A DNA stretch of 62,000 bases, from positions 1,745,001-1,807,000 of the forward strand of contig NC_092578.1 in NCBI RefSeq assembly GCF_037975245.1. The letters are read 5' to 3'. Numbering within the stretch: position 1 is the first letter of the stretch; each line of letters starts with the position of its first letter. The DNA is from Apostichopus japonicus (lineage: Eukaryota > Echinodermata > Holothuroidea > Aspidochirotida > Stichopodidae). Below the pieces are notes generated by a model that did not search any database, was not told the origin of the DNA, and saw only the letters and a program-made list of their open reading frames with translations. Positions 1 through 12,711 of the stretch are shown piece after piece. A program made the translations under genes and the position numbers.

Positions 1-1375
1 AATGTTTAATAATTTCCTTAGTTTATTTTGTCATGGAGATGAGAGTTGCAAATGCTGAATCTTAACATATATTGAAGCTTTTAAACATCAAGAATATCTT
101 CCCCACGGAGCAAAACTTGTCTTAGCTATTTGTGATGTTTTTTCCCTATCACATATTGTATAAACTAAAGATGACGGCGGCAGCTTATATTCAAATGGAT
201 AGGCTTATCCACCTAAGTGTATTTGGAAATGAACTATCGAGATGTCCTCTATATTTTTTGTGTGTGTCTGTGAAATTGATTTGCTACTATGAAGATCTAA
301 GTATACCTTTCCAAATCAGTACCAGGGGCTGTATCTCGGCTAAATCACGAGTAGCCTAACTTTAGTAACATTTTATAAGACACACAATGGAAACCATGGA
401 TGGTATATACGATCTAGTGAAGATGCTCTATATCATACACTAGCCTATATTAGCTTGAAGTAGACGTTTTGAGAAAATTTTTGAGAAAATTTTCTGAAAT
501 TTTTGAGGATAATATCTGCGTGTAGAATAGGCTATCGTTATATTCGGTATATACTACATTATTGCGGCTTACATAGTTTTTAAATAATCCGGTGTATTTA
601 AGAGAGAAGCTAGTTAATGCGATACTCGAACAAAGCAATATATATGTAAACTGTGTCAGCTTCATTTTCGTAAGAATGTTGTCAATGTGTAAGCTGCAGT
701 CTGTTGAATAAAAGTCTCGCTTTGATGCTAATTCTCAGTATCAGCAATCGATTTTGCAAATTTGGGATTGATTTTTGGCGGAGAAGTAATATCAGCTTTT
801 ATCGTATACACCCCAGGGACGCCAACGGTATATAAAATCATGATACTTCTCTATATCAAACAGTGTAGGGCATATGGAAGAATGTCCTCACTGTGATACA
901 TAACGAGAAACATGCGTAAGGAGTTACATAAATCATTGACATACGTTGTTATGCACGAGAATTCCCAGGCAATGATTATGTGAGTTTATTACTGATTAGT
1001 CCTAAAAATGTCTGTACCCTATAAAATTAGGCTTTGGCGCCAGGAGAGGTGTTTAGACTTAAAGGGTGAACTATTGTAAAAATTTGTTTACCCCTGTGAG
1101 CGTATTAGTTTATTAGAATCAATCCATTCTGTTAGTTGTTTTATACCCCTTAAAAAATCTTGAACTATAAACTTTATTAATACTTTTATAGCCTAAGATA
1201 ATATATGTTTTCAATGTATTAAAATTTGTCGAGGACAAATGGTGTTGAATGTTTTCAAGGGCGCTGTGCTTTTTATATGAAATTAACATAAGGAAAAACA
1301 TGTTCTCTTATTATAATTGATAAAGCGATAAATTGGCATAAACTCTTAGATGACATCATTAATGTAGCCTTAAAG
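1..1375. other. Intergenic DNA, no gene recognised
   Basis: AT-rich sequence with only short open frames that show no recognisable domain, no convincing splice-bounded exon and no tandem repeat. I see nothing else to annotate here. Confidence 0.6.
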
Positions 1376-1745
1376 CAGGGGTTCCCTAACTGGGGTGCAT
1401 GAACCCCCAGGGAGTGCGTGAGTCCATCAAAGGGTGTTCGTGACACGTTTCTGAAAGTCAAAACTAGAGTACTTTTTGTTGAACTAAAGTCTGATATATC
1501 ATATAATTTAGTAATGTACAAAAGTCGTACCTATCCACAAACACATTTCGCGTTCCATACGCATATATTGCCATAGTATACTACAGTACCGTGCATGTGA
1601 TACTAGATCTTTTACGAAGTACTGTTATGCGTATTATAGTATAATAATGACTCAGATCGTGCCTCGAAAAGTTGGGGGTTCGTGGACAACTCTGACATCC
1701 ACAGGGCGTTCGTGGGGGGGGGGGGGTAAAGTTAGTGAAACCCTT
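1376..1745. mobile_element. hAT-type non-autonomous element (MITE), 370 bp
   Basis: The left end reads CAGGGGTTCCCTAAC and the reverse complement of the right end reads AAGGGTTTCACTAAC, a 12/15 terminal inverted repeat. The element is flanked by a perfect 8-bp duplication, CCTTAAAG, at 1368-1375 and 1746-1753. CAGGGG-type ends and 8-bp duplications are hallmarks of the hAT superfamily. There is no transposase frame, so it must have been mobilised in trans. A run of 13 G lies at 1714-1726 inside it. The orientation is arbitrary. The combination of ends and duplication is hard to get by chance. Confidence 0.8.
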
Positions 1746-1753
1746 CCTTAAAG

Positions 1754-2756
1754 GATTCAAGAGGTTTTTCATTTTGAAAGAAAAAGGTATGGGAGTCTTG
1801 AAACCGGAACAGCTTTACAAACATTATAATACTATACTCAAATTTTCTGTCTTTCGACTATATGATATATCAAGACTAAAATTCTGCCCAAGGCACCCCT
1901 TTAAACCTTAACGTTATATTTAACTTGACAATAGATCCAGAACATGTGTACATTCCTATATACACTTAAAGACCTACCGTAACTTCTTCTTATAACTAAA
2001 CATGGCCACCACATCTATATGGGTCTTAACTTTAAATGATAATTTAACATGAGCATTAAGTTTACATTTTTTTTTAAATTTTACTTAATTAATATTCCAA
2101 ATATCATGAGTTTATATCAACTGTACAAAGTATCGCGAGAATTAATATGAGTTTTCACCAGCATATATGATACCAACCGATGTGATTTAATTCCCCCACA
2201 CCTTTGTCGTCGTTTGTGAAAGTTTCGCAAATATTATTAGACCGTTTTTCTCTCGGAATTTCCGATGTCTAGAAATGGTACGTATCACTTTCAGTATTTC
2301 AGTATATACAGTCACTTCACAATGTTCCCGACGAAACCATGATTTACTAATGACACTCGGGTATTTGGGCCACACTATATATTTACATTAATGCACCTCC
2401 GAGCCTCTGTTGAGCAGTCTAGAGTGGATTTTTATAACCAAAGAAGACCCATAACTTATTTATTAAATGTAATATCTGAACAACGGAATCCTCTCCAAGC
2501 AAACAGTTGCATTATAACAACGTATGCCGTATGTCTCATATAAAAAGAAATACTAACTTCATAACTCATATCGTCAACTTATTACGATGCCATGGCACGA
2601 TATGGGTGTTGAAACGATAGGAAACGACCTGGTACAATCCGAACTAACTTGCTAAGCCCGGCACGTATAGCTTGCAACTTATACAGTACGGTATCCGTAG
2701 ATGTGTCTTTGTAGGCCTTAGTACTTGCCAATTGGAAGAGAATTGCCTTATTTCTT

Positions 2757-2760
<4 letters not shown>
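1754..2760. other. Intergenic DNA, nothing recognised
   Basis: AT-rich DNA between the hAT element and the (TG)n tract. Short open frames only, with no domain, RNA or repeat that I can support. Confidence 0.55.

Positions 2761-2792
<32 letters not shown>
2761..2792. repeat. (TG)16 microsatellite
   Basis: Sixteen uninterrupted TG units. The apparent Cys-Val repeat protein read across it is an artefact of the dinucleotide. Confidence 0.95.
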
Positions 2793-2794
<2 letters not shown>

Positions 2795-3064
2795 TTTTTA
2801 GTTTTAAATGTCATGTTAAAGGTTACACTATGCTCCTATTATTGTTTTGACATACTTATATTAGTTTCGACATGTTTATATATTAATTTGCACTTGCTTA
2901 TATTATTGTGGACATGCTTATATTGTTTTAGACATTTTTGATACATATGGCATTCCGTAAAAGCCTATTAGCTATGAGTGCTAGGCACGAAATAACGTCA
3001 CTATATCAAGTGATAACGTTCGCACGGAATATTGTAGTGCTTAAGTTAGTGAATCTGACACACG

Positions 3065-3194
3065 ACCACCATCATCACCATCATCGCCATCATCACCATC
3101 ATCGCCATCATCGCCATCATCGCCACCGTCATTGGCACCGTCACCGTCGTCGTCGTCACCGTCACCGTCATCGTCTTTTTCATCATCATTATTA
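3065..3194. repeat. (CAT/CGC/CGT) trinucleotide repeat
   Basis: About 130 bp of CAT, CAC, CGC and CGT triplets grading into CGTCAC and then CATCATTATTATT. It reads as poly-His/Arg on the plus strand and poly-Asp/Gly on the minus strand. No splice sites or conserved flanks support a protein, so I treat it as a degenerate trinucleotide microsatellite. Confidence 0.85.
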
Positions 3195-4859
3195 TTAATA
3201 TGACGACTTGACGTACCTGAGTCCAGTTGGTATGTACATGCGAATTGTATAACCATGTGTAGCTGCTGCAAGATTTGTAGTCGCTTTCTGAACATGTTGA
3301 GTATTATCCTGTACAAGATTAACACGGCAATAGAAGAAAATGAATGCTTCATATTTTGTAGTTCATACTATGTGTTAGACCATTATATGACTGAACGTTC
3401 TGCGTAAGCTATTTGATGCTACTGATTTCCGTTTACATCGAGATAACGGCCTGCATTTGACTCATCTTGTGAAATAAACACATCACCTGTCCAATTTCTG
3501 CCACACGATTACTGGAAACAGATGATCAGGCCTAAACAGTACGTGTGGTCTATATGGATGCATGTTATGACATACATTTATCCACGAAGAATTGTGCCAT
3601 TGTTTACTACCATGGCTATCAAAATTAGGCCAGATCCGACCAACCGTATCCAGGCGCCATATCCGAGAAAGTGCTCACGGCCCTCTCTTCTAACTCGTGA
3701 TTTGACTTATAAGGAAGCATGCTGCATTCCAGCAGTCATAAACCTGTAAACATTGAGTAACCACGCGTTATAACAATTTTTATGACATGAAGCAGATATT
3801 TACCACGAGAGATTAATAAATTTCCAAGAACACGATAGAACAAAAAAAAATAGGCCTAACATAAATGCATTCATAAAACAGGGTTATGCTTTCTGCTTGA
3901 TTTGATGTTTATGTGACGCTAACATTGTTGAAAATTCGAGTTGTAAATATAAACGACTGTTTTGTTATAACATTATTAAGTTATAAATAGCTACATTTAC
4001 GTATTAAAATCATCCAATTCTCTTTACAAACTTCAACGCCAAGCGCAAGAGATGCAGTGATGAAAACATATTAAGGAATGGTGAAAACAACTATTCCAAA
4101 AAATGAGTTATAGCTAAGCAAAATTAGCAAGGGAACCAATACGGCTAGGACGAACACAGCCTATTAAAGGACGGTTTTGCTAACAACTTCATTAGTCCTC
4201 TCCTTTCACCCTGCCCGCTCCTCCTCCGTCCCACTCCCCAACCCTGCCCGCTCCTCCTTCGGCCCATTCTCCCCACCCCCTCACATCGTCGATACACTGA
4301 AATGTTAACCGTTTATTAACCTTGACAAGTTTTACAGTTGCTTTGCCTTTCGAACAGACGGACTATAAACATGATAATGTTTTTAATATTTTCTTCCTAT
4401 ACAAGGTTATGCCTTTCTCTACGTCTATTTTCTTCATTTCTTTCTATTTCAAGTTAGCTTTGTATCAGAACACTACATCAGGGCCTCAAGAACTGACACT
4501 TACTCGGTATCTTTCATATATTTCTGTCCTGCATCTCTGTGTTAAGGATTTGTTTCCTTTTATTTTTTGTTTCAGTATTTCTGCTTCTCTCTCTCTCTCT
4601 CTCTTTCTTTTTGTGCAAATTTATCACTATTCACTTAAACCGGCCTCTAGATCTCGTCGCTACAGATGGGAATGACGTCATACCTCGGTATCAACAAACA
4701 AAGCTGCTTTCCTCGAATGGGATAAATAAAATGTCTTTATTCGGGAAGATTAAATTTGTCGCAAAGGAACACATTTGACTGAGTGGATGACTAGTGTTTT
4801 ACTAGGTCTACTCTAAAAGATCATTCATTATTAGTATTATTATTATCCATTTCTTCTGA

Positions 4860-4897
<38 letters not shown>

Positions 4898-6725
4898 ATT
4901 TATATATATGTTTGTATCATTGGAATACATTCAATTTCCTTTAAGCTAGCAATGATTAAGATCTTTTCTTTCGCTATTTCTGACCGCTTCAACTTTTTTT
5001 TCATGTTGAGCTGAGGTAAACAAAGTTCTGAATCACAAATCACCCATCTTGACTTTTTGTAACTTCGTAAATAAGTCTGAACATCTCGCACTTTCTGTAG
5101 GTTTAACGTTTAGAACTAAGGTATGCTCTGGAGGAGAAAATACTCGCAATAAACATGTCAGCCCACTGTTACAAGTATTCATCTTTATTGATAGCCTAGC
5201 AACAATGAAATCTTTAACTGTGGTAGCTGTTAAATCCATCATTCAAGGTTCAGTCTGTGTACTACAGCTTTTATCACCTCATAGGAATTCGTCTACTGTG
5301 GATGAGTCAAGTCTTAGAAAAACAGAGAGATTTAAAGAAAAGAAAAAAACCATGAAACTATAAATATTATCGTGTTCTCTTTAGAGTAATAACATTTCGA
5401 GACACCTGGCAAGGTCCATCAATTACCCTTAGATGAACGATTCACTTCACTCTCTTCTATTAATAAAGGTGGAAGAAAATAAAAATATTTTATTTTACTG
5501 AGGGGATTATAATCTCTAGGGATTATCCCACGGAACTCATGCAATCAAATAAATATTAAAAATAAAAAAAGTTGATTACAACCAAAGCATGCTCATTTTG
5601 TAATGAAGCCACTTAATTTTCTCAAAACTTATCCGTTTGCTTTTTTTGCTTACAAATATCGATGTTTTTAATCATATTTTGAATAATGCTATACTTAAAG
5701 TTGTATTGAATTTCTTGCTTGGTGTCACAAGAGCCTTGGCCATCAATAGTCATTCAAGGTATACCAGTGTGATATCGGCGATGATGTTATCTCAGCAATA
5801 TGCGTAACACATTGATTGATATACCCGCGTTACGGAAAGTGCGACCACATTAATGCCTAACATTTCTAGCTGAGAGTTTATGTCACGTGTCTAGTACTTA
5901 ATATTGATTGATCGGTGTTGATGTCTAAAATAATATCCCTGCTTCCAAATTCCAGCTAAAATTCTATCTTTGAGATGGGGGGGGGGGGGGTATTGTGGTC
6001 GAGGGAGGAGGGGCGGTCCGTCCATACGAACAGCATGTGAAATAGTTTCTCACTTGGCACACTTGACTTGAACTAGTATATACGTTACACACGCATGTGC
6101 AGTTAGAAATATGAGACAGTTTATGCTTTACACATTGCAACTAAGAAAAGGATTTTTTTAATGTGCCTCCGTCATCAACGGAAACGACTTCAACGTTTTT
6201 ACAGTCCACTTTAGGTTAGTCTATACTCACCTATCAACATATCACGCGTGTTTAAGAATCTGTATCATCCCGTTGGGCATTACAGAAGAATGTTTAAGTG
6301 CACGAGCTGCTCAATTCAGGCGTATCCGCAACAAATCACTTACTAACGATGGACAAAATTCTCTATGCGTTTGTCAAAGTAGCGTTTCTTATCTGAGTAA
6401 CCACTTGATTATTTTTAGAATTCTGTCGTGTTTTGAAGAGGGTTAAATTGTAGACAAAATCGTACTATTTACAAAACAGTTTTAACAGCACGTACAGAAA
6501 GAAACCCCCTACGGCCAGTCTTTTCTATGGTATACATAATATAGCTGAACTGTTATCGCAATGAACAATAGTTATAAGGAATAATGAGGGTTTTAATTTA
6601 TACGACGCTTTAGCGTTAGCGACCAAGAATGCAGAAGTACGCAGGGGCATAGGGAATACAACTTTCCACGTCGGGTGAATCAAATGCAACATTTTAACTC
6701 AAATTTTCAAGTTAGAAAGTCATTT
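3195..6725. other. Intergenic DNA with simple repeats
   Basis: No supported gene. It holds a (CT)n tract at about 4585-4604, a (TA)n array at 4861-4909, a 14-G run at 5977-5990 and one TGACGTCA at 4673-4680. The open frames have neither domains nor splice context. Confidence 0.55.
4861..4909. repeat. (TA)n microsatellite with TTTA interruptions
   Basis: Forty-nine bases of alternating TA with two TTTA variants. Confidence 0.95.
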
Positions 6726-6850
6726 CAGATGGGTAAACTGATCTTGGATGGAAAACCCACCTTACTATGACCCGGCCGGGGATCGAACCCCGAACCTCCC
6801 GATTGCTAAGCCACATTGCTTCAAATACTACAGCCTTTATCCACTCCGCA
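6726..6850 (-). mobile_element. tRNA-derived SINE, copy 1 (5'-truncated)
   Basis: On the minus strand the copy has an A-box-like stretch TGCGGAGTGGATAAAGG (6834-6850) and a B box GGTTCGATCCC (6778-6788), then a body ending near CCCATCTG. It matches the copy at 39827-39985 almost throughout, including the anticodon-arm region and the GGTGGGTTTTYCATCCAAGA body. The head resembles a type II tRNA (Ser-like). Its 5' end abuts the U2-headed SINE at 6851, which runs the other way. Confidence 0.8.
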
Positions 6851-7034
6851 TTTGGCTAAGATTATGTGAAGCATTATGTTCCCCTTGTAGGGGAATCGTG
6901 ATACACACCTTGACAATGATCACACAGTCACAATCTCAATGCAAGGGGACTGGGGGTTGAGAGCGGATCAGTCGTTTGCTTGTTTGGATATTCGTGCCCC
7001 AGGTTCCTTATTGGGTGACTTTTCTTAAAAAGTA
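6851..7034 (+). mobile_element. U2 snRNA-headed SINE-like element, copy 1 (5'-truncated)
   Basis: Starts TTTGGCTAAGAT, equal to an internal part of the U2 snRNA 5' end, then runs through a body shared with 24611-24800 and the reverse strand of 50560-50743: GGGAATCGTGATACACACC, then a CACACAGTCACA-like stretch, GCGGATCAGTCGTT, GGGTGACTTTTCTTAAAAAG. The first bases of U2 (ATCGCTTCTCGGCC) are missing or merged with the tRNA-SINE end. It is not a U2 gene, because similarity to U2 stops after the first ~40 nt. A TGACGTCA palindrome overlaps its 3' edge at 7035-7042. Confidence 0.75.
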
Positions 7035-10000
7035 TGACGTCATAAAGATGCTGCTGCCTCAACTTGCTCCCATCTAACTGCGGCAAAAGTCAACTTTTAT
7101 TTGCTGATCGAAAGTTACCAGTTTCTTGTTTTATTAATATTTATTTTGTCTGAAACGAGGCAAGAGTAGAACAAAAGCAAACACAGTTTACACCGTCCTT
7201 GATTTGCCAGAGATTAACTCCCTAGATGAGAAAATTTATAAAAAAAGAGAATAATTTACACAGATTTACTGTAATTTATGTACTTATATAGAATAAATCG
7301 TTAAACTGTTAGATTTTTTAGACAAAGATGATTGGACAAAAAAGAATCTACCGTTTAATTGTGGTAGAGTCCATTGTATTGTATTAGCTCTTTGTTTCTG
7401 AAGGGGATAGAACCACACGCGCAGGAAGTAACCCTTTAACCACTACTTCTGTACCGGAAGCTGAATTTACGAAGAAAATGATTGTATTTAGACAAGTGGC
7501 TGTATTCATTTCATTCATTGACCAGAAAAAAAATTAAGTTTAATAATATCAAACACATACTACTTTACGTTGTATGCATTTTGTTTTTCAGACAATATCA
7601 GTGGCGTAGGGAAATATCAAAAAGTGTGCGTATGTGGGGGAGGGGGGTAGGGGGAGGGGTATCCGGAGTTAAGGGATCTTCTCCTTAAAAATGTTACTTT
7701 GTAGAAACTCCTATGCCTCATATGGGACATAGAAAGTTTAATCTTTCGTCATTTTCCTCTAACCTTTTTTGCTTCAAAGACTCGAGTTCTGTCTCGAATT
7801 TTTAACCTTTAACACCGAAATCTCTACTTTGTTTTTCGATCTTTCGATACCAAAGGTCGAGTCCTTTTTACTTCTTAATATTTGAAAACAAGATAGCAAT
7901 TTTATAAATGTGTTTAACTTGGTTCTTGTTTTTTCTCTTTTTTTTTGTACCTTCGATTATTTTTCCTATGAATGATGCAAATGGATCACAAATTTGATTA
8001 GAGAAGATTGTAACATGTCCTAATTGTGGAGCCATCTGTCATATGAAGCGATGTAAACATTATAAACCAAGATTTTGTCTGTTATATCAGATTTATTTTA
8101 TTGACATACTTCCATTCCTAAACGGCCTTCCTTATCGCGACGGTTTCTGGGTTATACACACACAAGGCGTCCACGTTTAACTTTCAAGGACGTTTACTGC
8201 CCTCTATACGCAGTAATTTGCATAAACGTAAAAGTCTCCAGACCATTGATACTTTGCGCGCCAAAATGTTACTAAATCAGATGCATGTGTTGTACAGCCG
8301 TTAGTTGTGTTTTTTCTCTTCAAGAACAAAAAATGAAAAAAGGGAAGAAAATTCAAGTTTACTTACGAGCAAAATCGGGTCAATATGTTCCACTAAATGG
8401 CGCCTTGCTATACAAGCATGTTCTGTGTTATGTTTCACCTTTCTATACAGCATTCCTAATGCCATCCATACCCATGAAGATGGGAGTCAAAGTTAGCTTA
8501 TAACCATAGGCGTAGGTGCCCAATTTGATTTGGTGGAGCTGTAACGACTTGCCTCAAAAATATAACCAAAAGTTTTAGAGCGTTCAGCATGTTAATGTAC
8601 ATATTATATAGGTATGCATCGGTTAATACATCGCATGCCGATAACATACAATCAGTTGGCCTGTTATTACCCATCCATATTGGTTATAATTTTTGGGGAA
8701 GTCGTTACGTAATAATGATAATAATTATATAAGTTTAACCATTGAAAAACACATTGCAATTTATTTTTCTTTCAGTAGGTGCCCGGAAAATTATCAGCAT
8801 ATTGCCCGAATTTTCACAAAATATTTGGTTGGGTGGCAGTTGATATTTTACTTAACAACCCTCCATTTCTTAAATTTAAAGTTATACAAGAGTTTTTTCT
8901 CTCGTTTAAATTGGGCAAATCATATCCTGCCAGTGGTGTTTTCTTATTTGTCTTGGCATTTCTGTTTCAGCCCGCTCTGGTTGTTGGGTTGGGGGGGGGG
9001 GGGAGGGGAGAAGGTGTGGACAGGAAATGGTAGGGAGGATTTTGTTTGTTCGATCCTCGCCTTGTCGGGATTTGTCAGGAATAAACAACCCCACAACTAC
9101 ACATGCAGCCTATGATAACAAAGCAAGGTATTCTCTCGATTTGTTATTTAAAGTTACATAACCATTGATTTTGTCATAAATATAAGCAGTAAATCTGTTA
9201 TTTTAGTCTACATTACCCAAATTCGAACACGGTGTCAATTGGTTTATAAACAAGGGAGGATATATTTAATTTATACATGAAGCAAACTTATTCATATACT
9301 TTGTGGGACACCAAATTTTCTGGATTATAATGGTCAGTCAAAGAATAGAATTAACCTGCTGGATATCTGGCTTGAAGTGAGGGAGGCAGGGGGTGATGGA
9401 AGGGAGGGGGAGTGAGAGGGATGGAATGGCCATTTGTTAATATGCCATGATTTGTTCATAAATATTCAAAATACATATGTTGTTGCGAAATACTGTAAAC
9501 TTTAACTTGATATATATTATAAACAGCAGCTTAATATGAGAATGAAGTAAACCTCCCATTGTGCGATGAATTTATGAATAAATAACTTGTTTTTGTAACT
9601 TGTTCAGATTATACTCATCTATCTCTTATACGAGTTCTTACTCAAGAGGAAACCTAACACTTTCAAATCAAGTATGGAAATGTACAAGAAAATAGTTAAC
9701 ATGTCTGAATAAACAGATCTCCTAATTATCACATGTTGACACCTTTTGTAAGGAACTAACACAATCTCTCCTATGAATTCCCCCATCATTGCTATCTTTA
9801 ACCTTTAAGCTTTGCATCTTCTCTCTTATCCTGAATATTTCGATAGTCACGTGATTTAAAGATATTTATAGAAATTAAATTTTTGCACAGACACTTCGTC
9901 TGAACTTCTACTCTTTCTTTTTGTAATTCAGCACTTTGTATGAAGATTAAACTGAATTATTAACTATAGGCTCGACTGACCGTATGGAGCCATTGAACAT

Positions 10001-10949
10001 TACGATAATTAGTTATGATTTTTTTTTGTGCATGATAAAAATAAGCAAGTTTGCAAAACGAAATATTGCACGACATAAGTCGATTTAAATATAAAAAATA
10101 TAAAACAAAGTAACAGCTATTGTATTATCTCGTATCATTTCCCTCGTGGTGTGCATCTTCTATTCCACCAAGAATGCATATATTAGCTGTCAGATCTGAT
10201 CTGGATCGGTTAAGCGAAAGTTGTTACAGAATAGAGTTTAATAAAGCAATATTACTGTAAGTCACATTTCACTTGAAGAGGGAGTAGTATAAAGTATATA
10301 GTTGACGGGCGCAGTGACTTAGTGTACGTTACAGTTGCTTAGCAACGATAGCCCAGGTGGCGTTCAGCACGTGTTCGTCATTTTAATGTTTTTAAGCGTT
10401 TTGCTTATTATTCATAATACTTGCTGAAACGTGGTATTTTCAAGAGAACTTACCTAGGACAGTTGGGGTGATGTCACTCCACGCTAAAAACATTTACAAA
10501 ATAGGAAAGTTTTGTCTCTTGGATTATTACTTATTTATTAACATCGCACTCAATGAATCGTCCTACATATCGTAGGTACAACTTACATACAACCTAACGC
10601 ATTTGAGCTACTGTTGTCAAAGAGACCTAGTCTCTCTCTCTCTCTATCTTTGTTTCATGAGGTAACACAGTTTCATGGTAAGCTATTTTTTTATGTGATT
10701 CAATGAAAATAGGATTGCTTCCCTTAGCGAAAGTTTTTGTACTTCTCTTTTGGGAAAGCTAACTTCATACGGCGTTCAATAAAATATACACTGTCAAAAA
10801 GCCAGTAATGCAAGGAAATAAGGGGGAAAACATACATACCACCGACTTGGACAGGTATCAAAGCTCTAGGAGATTACCAATACGTATATAGAAAAAAGGT
10901 GATATCCCTGTATTTTCTTTATTAAGAGTAGAGTATAGGAGAAAGCCAA
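7035..10949. other. Intergenic DNA with a possible hAT end
   Basis: No supported gene. Contents: a CAGTGGCGTAGGGA terminus-like motif at 7599, a 13-G run at 8991-9003, purine-rich patches around 9380-9420 and ordinary AT-rich DNA. The longest open frame, 8693-9115, lacks any recognisable domain and runs through a poly-G tract. Confidence 0.5.
7599..7690 (+). mobile_element. Possible hAT-like terminus, fragment
   Basis: CAGTGGCGTAGGGA at 7599 followed by a G-rich stretch. The same CAGTGGCGTA end recurs at 12711 (minus) and 59145 (plus), each next to G-rich DNA. I found no partner end or 8-bp duplication, so the right boundary given is approximate. Confidence 0.35.
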
Positions 10950-11026
10950 GTATATATATATATATACATATATATAGATATAGATATAGATATATATAGA
11001 TATATATATATAGATATATATATATA

Positions 11027-11063
<37 letters not shown>

Positions 11064-11064
11064 T

Positions 11065-11096
<32 letters not shown>

Positions 11097-11106
11097 TATA
11101 TATATA

Positions 11107-11167
<61 letters not shown>
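10950..11167. repeat. Long (TA)n array with TAGA and TTTA variants
   Basis: About 218 bp of alternating TA with scattered TAGATA and TTTATA variants in the left half and pure TA in the right half. Confidence 0.95.
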
Positions 11168-11170
<3 letters not shown>

Positions 11171-12236
11171 TGTATCAAATGTCGTTAAAATGCCGGCGAA
11201 CATGGGTAAAAATTAATTATTACATGATTACATCCCGCTGTGGTTTGAGGATGTTTTTCATCCCATGAGACAATCCTAGAAATCTGGTCCAACTTCAATT
11301 TCGTGATGTTGGTTAAGAAATAGAAAATCAGTGAAATCAAATTAAGGGCAGGGAATTAGATCTACTTGCAAATATAATTCTTTGAAATACATGACGTTTG
11401 TAACAGGGGCTTTGTAATGGTTAAATTCGGAGTTTTAACTTTCTTAAAATATTTCATCTGCCGGCGCTGATATCCACTGCATAATTAACATAATTAACTC
11501 CCTATTAAATAGTCTGCCTACTGAGTCTGTACTTGGACGAGTGATGCCTTTACTTTGCTTACGTCATATACCATAAAACCACAAAGAACAAGTATAATAC
11601 AAAAAAATGTATTTCAAGTTTTAGCTTGCTTTTGTAAGTTTCCTCTAGTGGCAACCGTCCACTAGATGTTGACGGTTTCTGTCCTCCTTTTGTATTTTAA
11701 ATATGCATTTTACATGAGGAAGTTTTTCCACAAGGTATAACTTTTCATAAACAGGCAGGGAAAAAGTGTCCAAATGACGTCATTTAGAATTCTCAATTGA
11801 CAAATTTTGACCTACGAAAAAGACTGAATCATATAAGTCGATTGTGAAAAAAAGAGAAGTAACTTTAAAGTGATATTTCCAATGTTTCCAAAGTCCCTAT
11901 CATGTTTTACAGTGGAGTCATGGAGTTTTAAAGCCTGTTGAAAATTTTATCTGGCAACAGTTGCAATAGTGACGTCATTATGGCTTGGAGCTGAAGAGAT
12001 ATCTGTGTTTCTTCATAATATATTAATCACAATGTTCAATAAAAGTTAATCATCGTACCAAAAATGGCGGAATAACATTAGCTTAACAAATATTCCCAGC
12101 TTGCATATGTACCACATTTCAAAAACATATGAATAAGATTACACTCACAAAAAAAAGGAGCGAAAAATGCAGAAATTTTGCCTTGATGACGTCACAGACC
12201 AAGTCTTTAACTTCGTTCCATTTCATGAAAACTAAA

Positions 12237-12262
12237 TCTTCTTCTTCTTCTTCTTCTTCTTG
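12237..12262. repeat. (CTT)n microsatellite
   Basis: About nine TCT/CTT units in a row. Confidence 0.9.
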
Positions 12263-12559
12263 GGAACTTAATGGGTTTTAGCTAAATCAGTGCTTTTGAC
12301 GCCGTTGGGATTACATACATGCACTTAAACGACCATCCAGTGATGGTTTGGCAGAATTAAGTGATGTAGAAGTACGAGTGCTTAGGCCAGGAAATGATGA
12401 AGTTGCTTGCTTGATAATAACCGTACTAATTCCCAGCTCCATTTAAATGCAATACTGGTTTTAAGAGACTACAAATTCTTATCTAAAGTTGGTAACGATC
12501 CAAATTTGCGAGAATGATCGCAAGAAATGCACCGAAAAGTATTCCTTGGAATTATGCAT

Positions 12560-12711
12560 ATTTTCAACGAAAAGGGGGAGGGGGGTTGAGAGAACCTATT
12601 TTCCTTTAAACAGAAAATAAACCGGATTTTGTTTTTGTGGGGGAAGGGGATACTAATATTTGGGGCTCATTCCCCTCCCCGGGCACACCCACCCCCGTAG
12701 CTACGCCACTG
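12560..12711 (-). mobile_element. Possible hAT-like terminus, fragment
   Basis: On the minus strand it begins CAGTGGCGTAGCTACGGGGG at 12711 and runs into G/C-rich sequence. The end motif is shared with 7599 and 59145. The 8 bases outside it (12712-12719, GTCTATAT) were not found at a second end nearby, so this is a truncated copy or a different class of repeat. Confidence 0.35.

Noticed and set aside
2938-3352. His-rich (plus) and Asp/Gly-rich (minus) proteins
   Set aside because: Both read the same trinucleotide repeat; no splice sites or conserved flanks.
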